Source: Gemmatimonadota bacterium
Lineage (GTDB): Bacteria > Gemmatimonadota > Gemmatimonadetes > Gemmatimonadales > GWC2-71-9
Length of the DNA: 7,454 nucleotides
Direction: 5' to 3'
Assembly (NCBI GenBank): GCA_016180765.1
Contig: JACPAP010000211.1
Location: forward strand, 1-7,454
The notes beneath the pieces are model-generated. The model did not search any database, was not told where the DNA came from, and was given only the letters and a program-made list of their open reading frames with translations. The translations under genes and the position numbers were made by a program. Numbering within the stretch: the first letter of the stretch is position 1; every line of letters begins with the position of its first letter. Positions 6,774 through 7,454 of this stretch are shown here, in pieces.

Positions 6774-7454
6774 ATGAAAGTTGATATTCACGCGCATTAC
6801 CTTCCGCGCGAGAGCCTGAAGGTCGCCAAGGAGATCGGCAAGCGCTACAAGCTGGAGATCTCGCAGGACGAGACCGGGCGCGAGCTGCTCCATCGCGACG
6901 GCAAGCGCGTCTTCGGCCCGTTTCGCGACGAGTTTCACGACCTGGATCTGCGCTGGCGCATCGGCAAGCGCGTCTTCGGCCCGTTTCGCGACGAGTTTCA
7001 CGACCTGGATCTGCGCTGGCGCATCATGCAGCGCGCGGGCGTGGAGATGCAGGCGCTGTCGGTGCAGAACTCTTTTCTCTTTTACTGGATGGAGCCCGAA
7101 GCGGGGCTGGAGTTCGCCCGTTGGATGAACGACGAGTTCGCCGCGGCGGTGAAAAGGGAGCCCCGACGTTTCGTCGCCATGGCCACGGTGCCCATGCAGG
7201 ACGCGCGCAAGGCGGCCGGGGAGCTGGAGCGGGCGATGAAAAAGCTCGGGCTGCGCGGCGTGCAGCTCGGCTCCAATATCGGCGGACGCTACTTCGATGA
7301 TCCCGGCTTCGACCCCTTCTGGGAGGCGGCCCAGGCGCTCGAGGCGCTCGTCTTTGTTCATCCCACCAACGGGGTCGGCGCCGAGCGCATGAAGGATCAT
7401 TACCTGTTAAATCTCATCGGCAATCCCGCCGAGACCTCGCTCGCCTTTGCCAAG
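6774..7454 (+). CDS. ACMSD-like amidohydrolase family 2 protein (3' partial)
   Basis: This is the first 227 codons of a metal-dependent amidohydrolase or decarboxylase of the ACMSD (2-amino-3-carboxymuconate-6-semialdehyde decarboxylase)/amidohydrolase_2 group. It is open to the window end. It starts MKVDIHAHYLPRES, with the H6-x-H8 metal pair at the tip of strand 1. The TIM-barrel pattern follows: RAGVEMQALSVQN, ARWMNDEFAAAVKREPRRFVAMATVPMQD, ELERAMKKLGLRGVQLGSNIGGRYFDDPGFDPFWEAAQAL, then LVFVHPTN with metal ligand H196 and GAERMKDHYLLNLIGNPAETSLAF. Family members act on aromatic-ring breakdown products or related carboxylates; the substrate here is unknown. The ATG at 6774 is chosen because it begins the conserved N-terminus. 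Residues 43-63 are repeated exactly as 64-84. More AAA, AAT, TTT and TTA codons appear than in the genes to the left. Confidence 0.88.
   Translation, partial: MKVDIHAHYLPRESLKVAKEIGKRYKLEISQDETGRELLHRDGKRVFGPFRDEFHDLDLRWRIGKRVFGPFRDEFHDLDLRWRIMQRAGVEMQALSVQNSFLFYWMEPEAGLEFARWMNDEFAAAVKREPRRFVAMATVPMQDARKAAGELERAMKKLGLRGVQLGSNIGGRYFDDPGFDPFWEAAQALEALVFVHPTNGVGAERMKDHYLLNLIGNPAETSLAFAK
6900..7025 (+). repeat. Perfect in-frame 63-bp tandem duplication in the amidohydrolase
   Basis: Bases 6900-6962 are repeated exactly at 6963-7025 (one further matching base on the left). Each copy encodes the 21 residues from GKRVFGPF to LDLRWRI, so the frame is kept. The next residues, MQRAGVEMQ, fit the family directly after one copy. 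The second copy is therefore extra, inserted before the helix and strand that lead to GVEMQALSV. Confidence 0.97.

Noticed and set aside
6743..6784. 13-codon leader peptide overlapping the amidohydrolase start
   Set aside because: Its ATG lies only 3 bp after the -10 box, before the expected transcription start, and it has no ribosome site.
1..7454. CRISPR array, tRNA/rRNA genes, toxin-antitoxin or phage-defence operon
   Set aside because: No regularly spaced repeats, no tRNA-like cloverleaf and no recognisable defence or toxin domains were seen on either strand.

Overview
The window is a GC-rich piece of a bacterial chromosome or metagenomic contig. The content best fits a Gemmatimonadota- or Acidobacteriota-like soil bacterium. 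It has a MacB/ADOP-type duplicated permease, a secreted DUF2911 protein, a secreted M20 peptidase and an RND efflux pump, a combination common in those phyla. This assignment is inference from gene families and composition, not from a phylogenetic marker.

Layout, left to right. (1) The C-terminal end of an RND (HAE1/MdtBC-like) efflux permease. (2) A secreted M20 metallopeptidase broken by a perfect 14-bp tandem duplication. (3) A two-FtsX-domain ABC permease whose start codon sits in a perfect 10-bp hairpin, and which carries an internal deletion plus frameshift. (4) A convergent gene for a secreted DUF2911 protein. (5) A divergent gene for an RMD1/DUF155-like protein with a C-terminal membrane anchor. 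(6) A short remnant of a YbaK/EbsC-type aminoacyl-tRNA deacylase, ending at a 78-bp palindromic element with perfect 19-bp inverted repeats. (7) On the minus strand, the C-terminal part of a COG2403-type (cyclic 2,3-diphosphoglycerate synthetase-like) GTPase that has lost its N-terminal half. (8) A stretch of lower GC with a near-consensus sigma70 promoter. (9) The start of an ACMSD-like amidohydrolase, cut by the window end, with a perfect in-frame 63-bp tandem duplication.

The genes do not form one pathway. They look like housekeeping or envelope genes next to each other, and no new multi-gene system is evident. The striking feature is the density of lesions: 7-, 14- and 63-bp perfect tandem duplications, one internal deletion, two truncated genes and one palindromic insertion in 7.4 kb. 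Two explanations compete: real gene decay at a rearrangement-prone locus, or assembly and gap-closing errors in a draft or metagenomic contig. Mapping reads across the junctions would decide.
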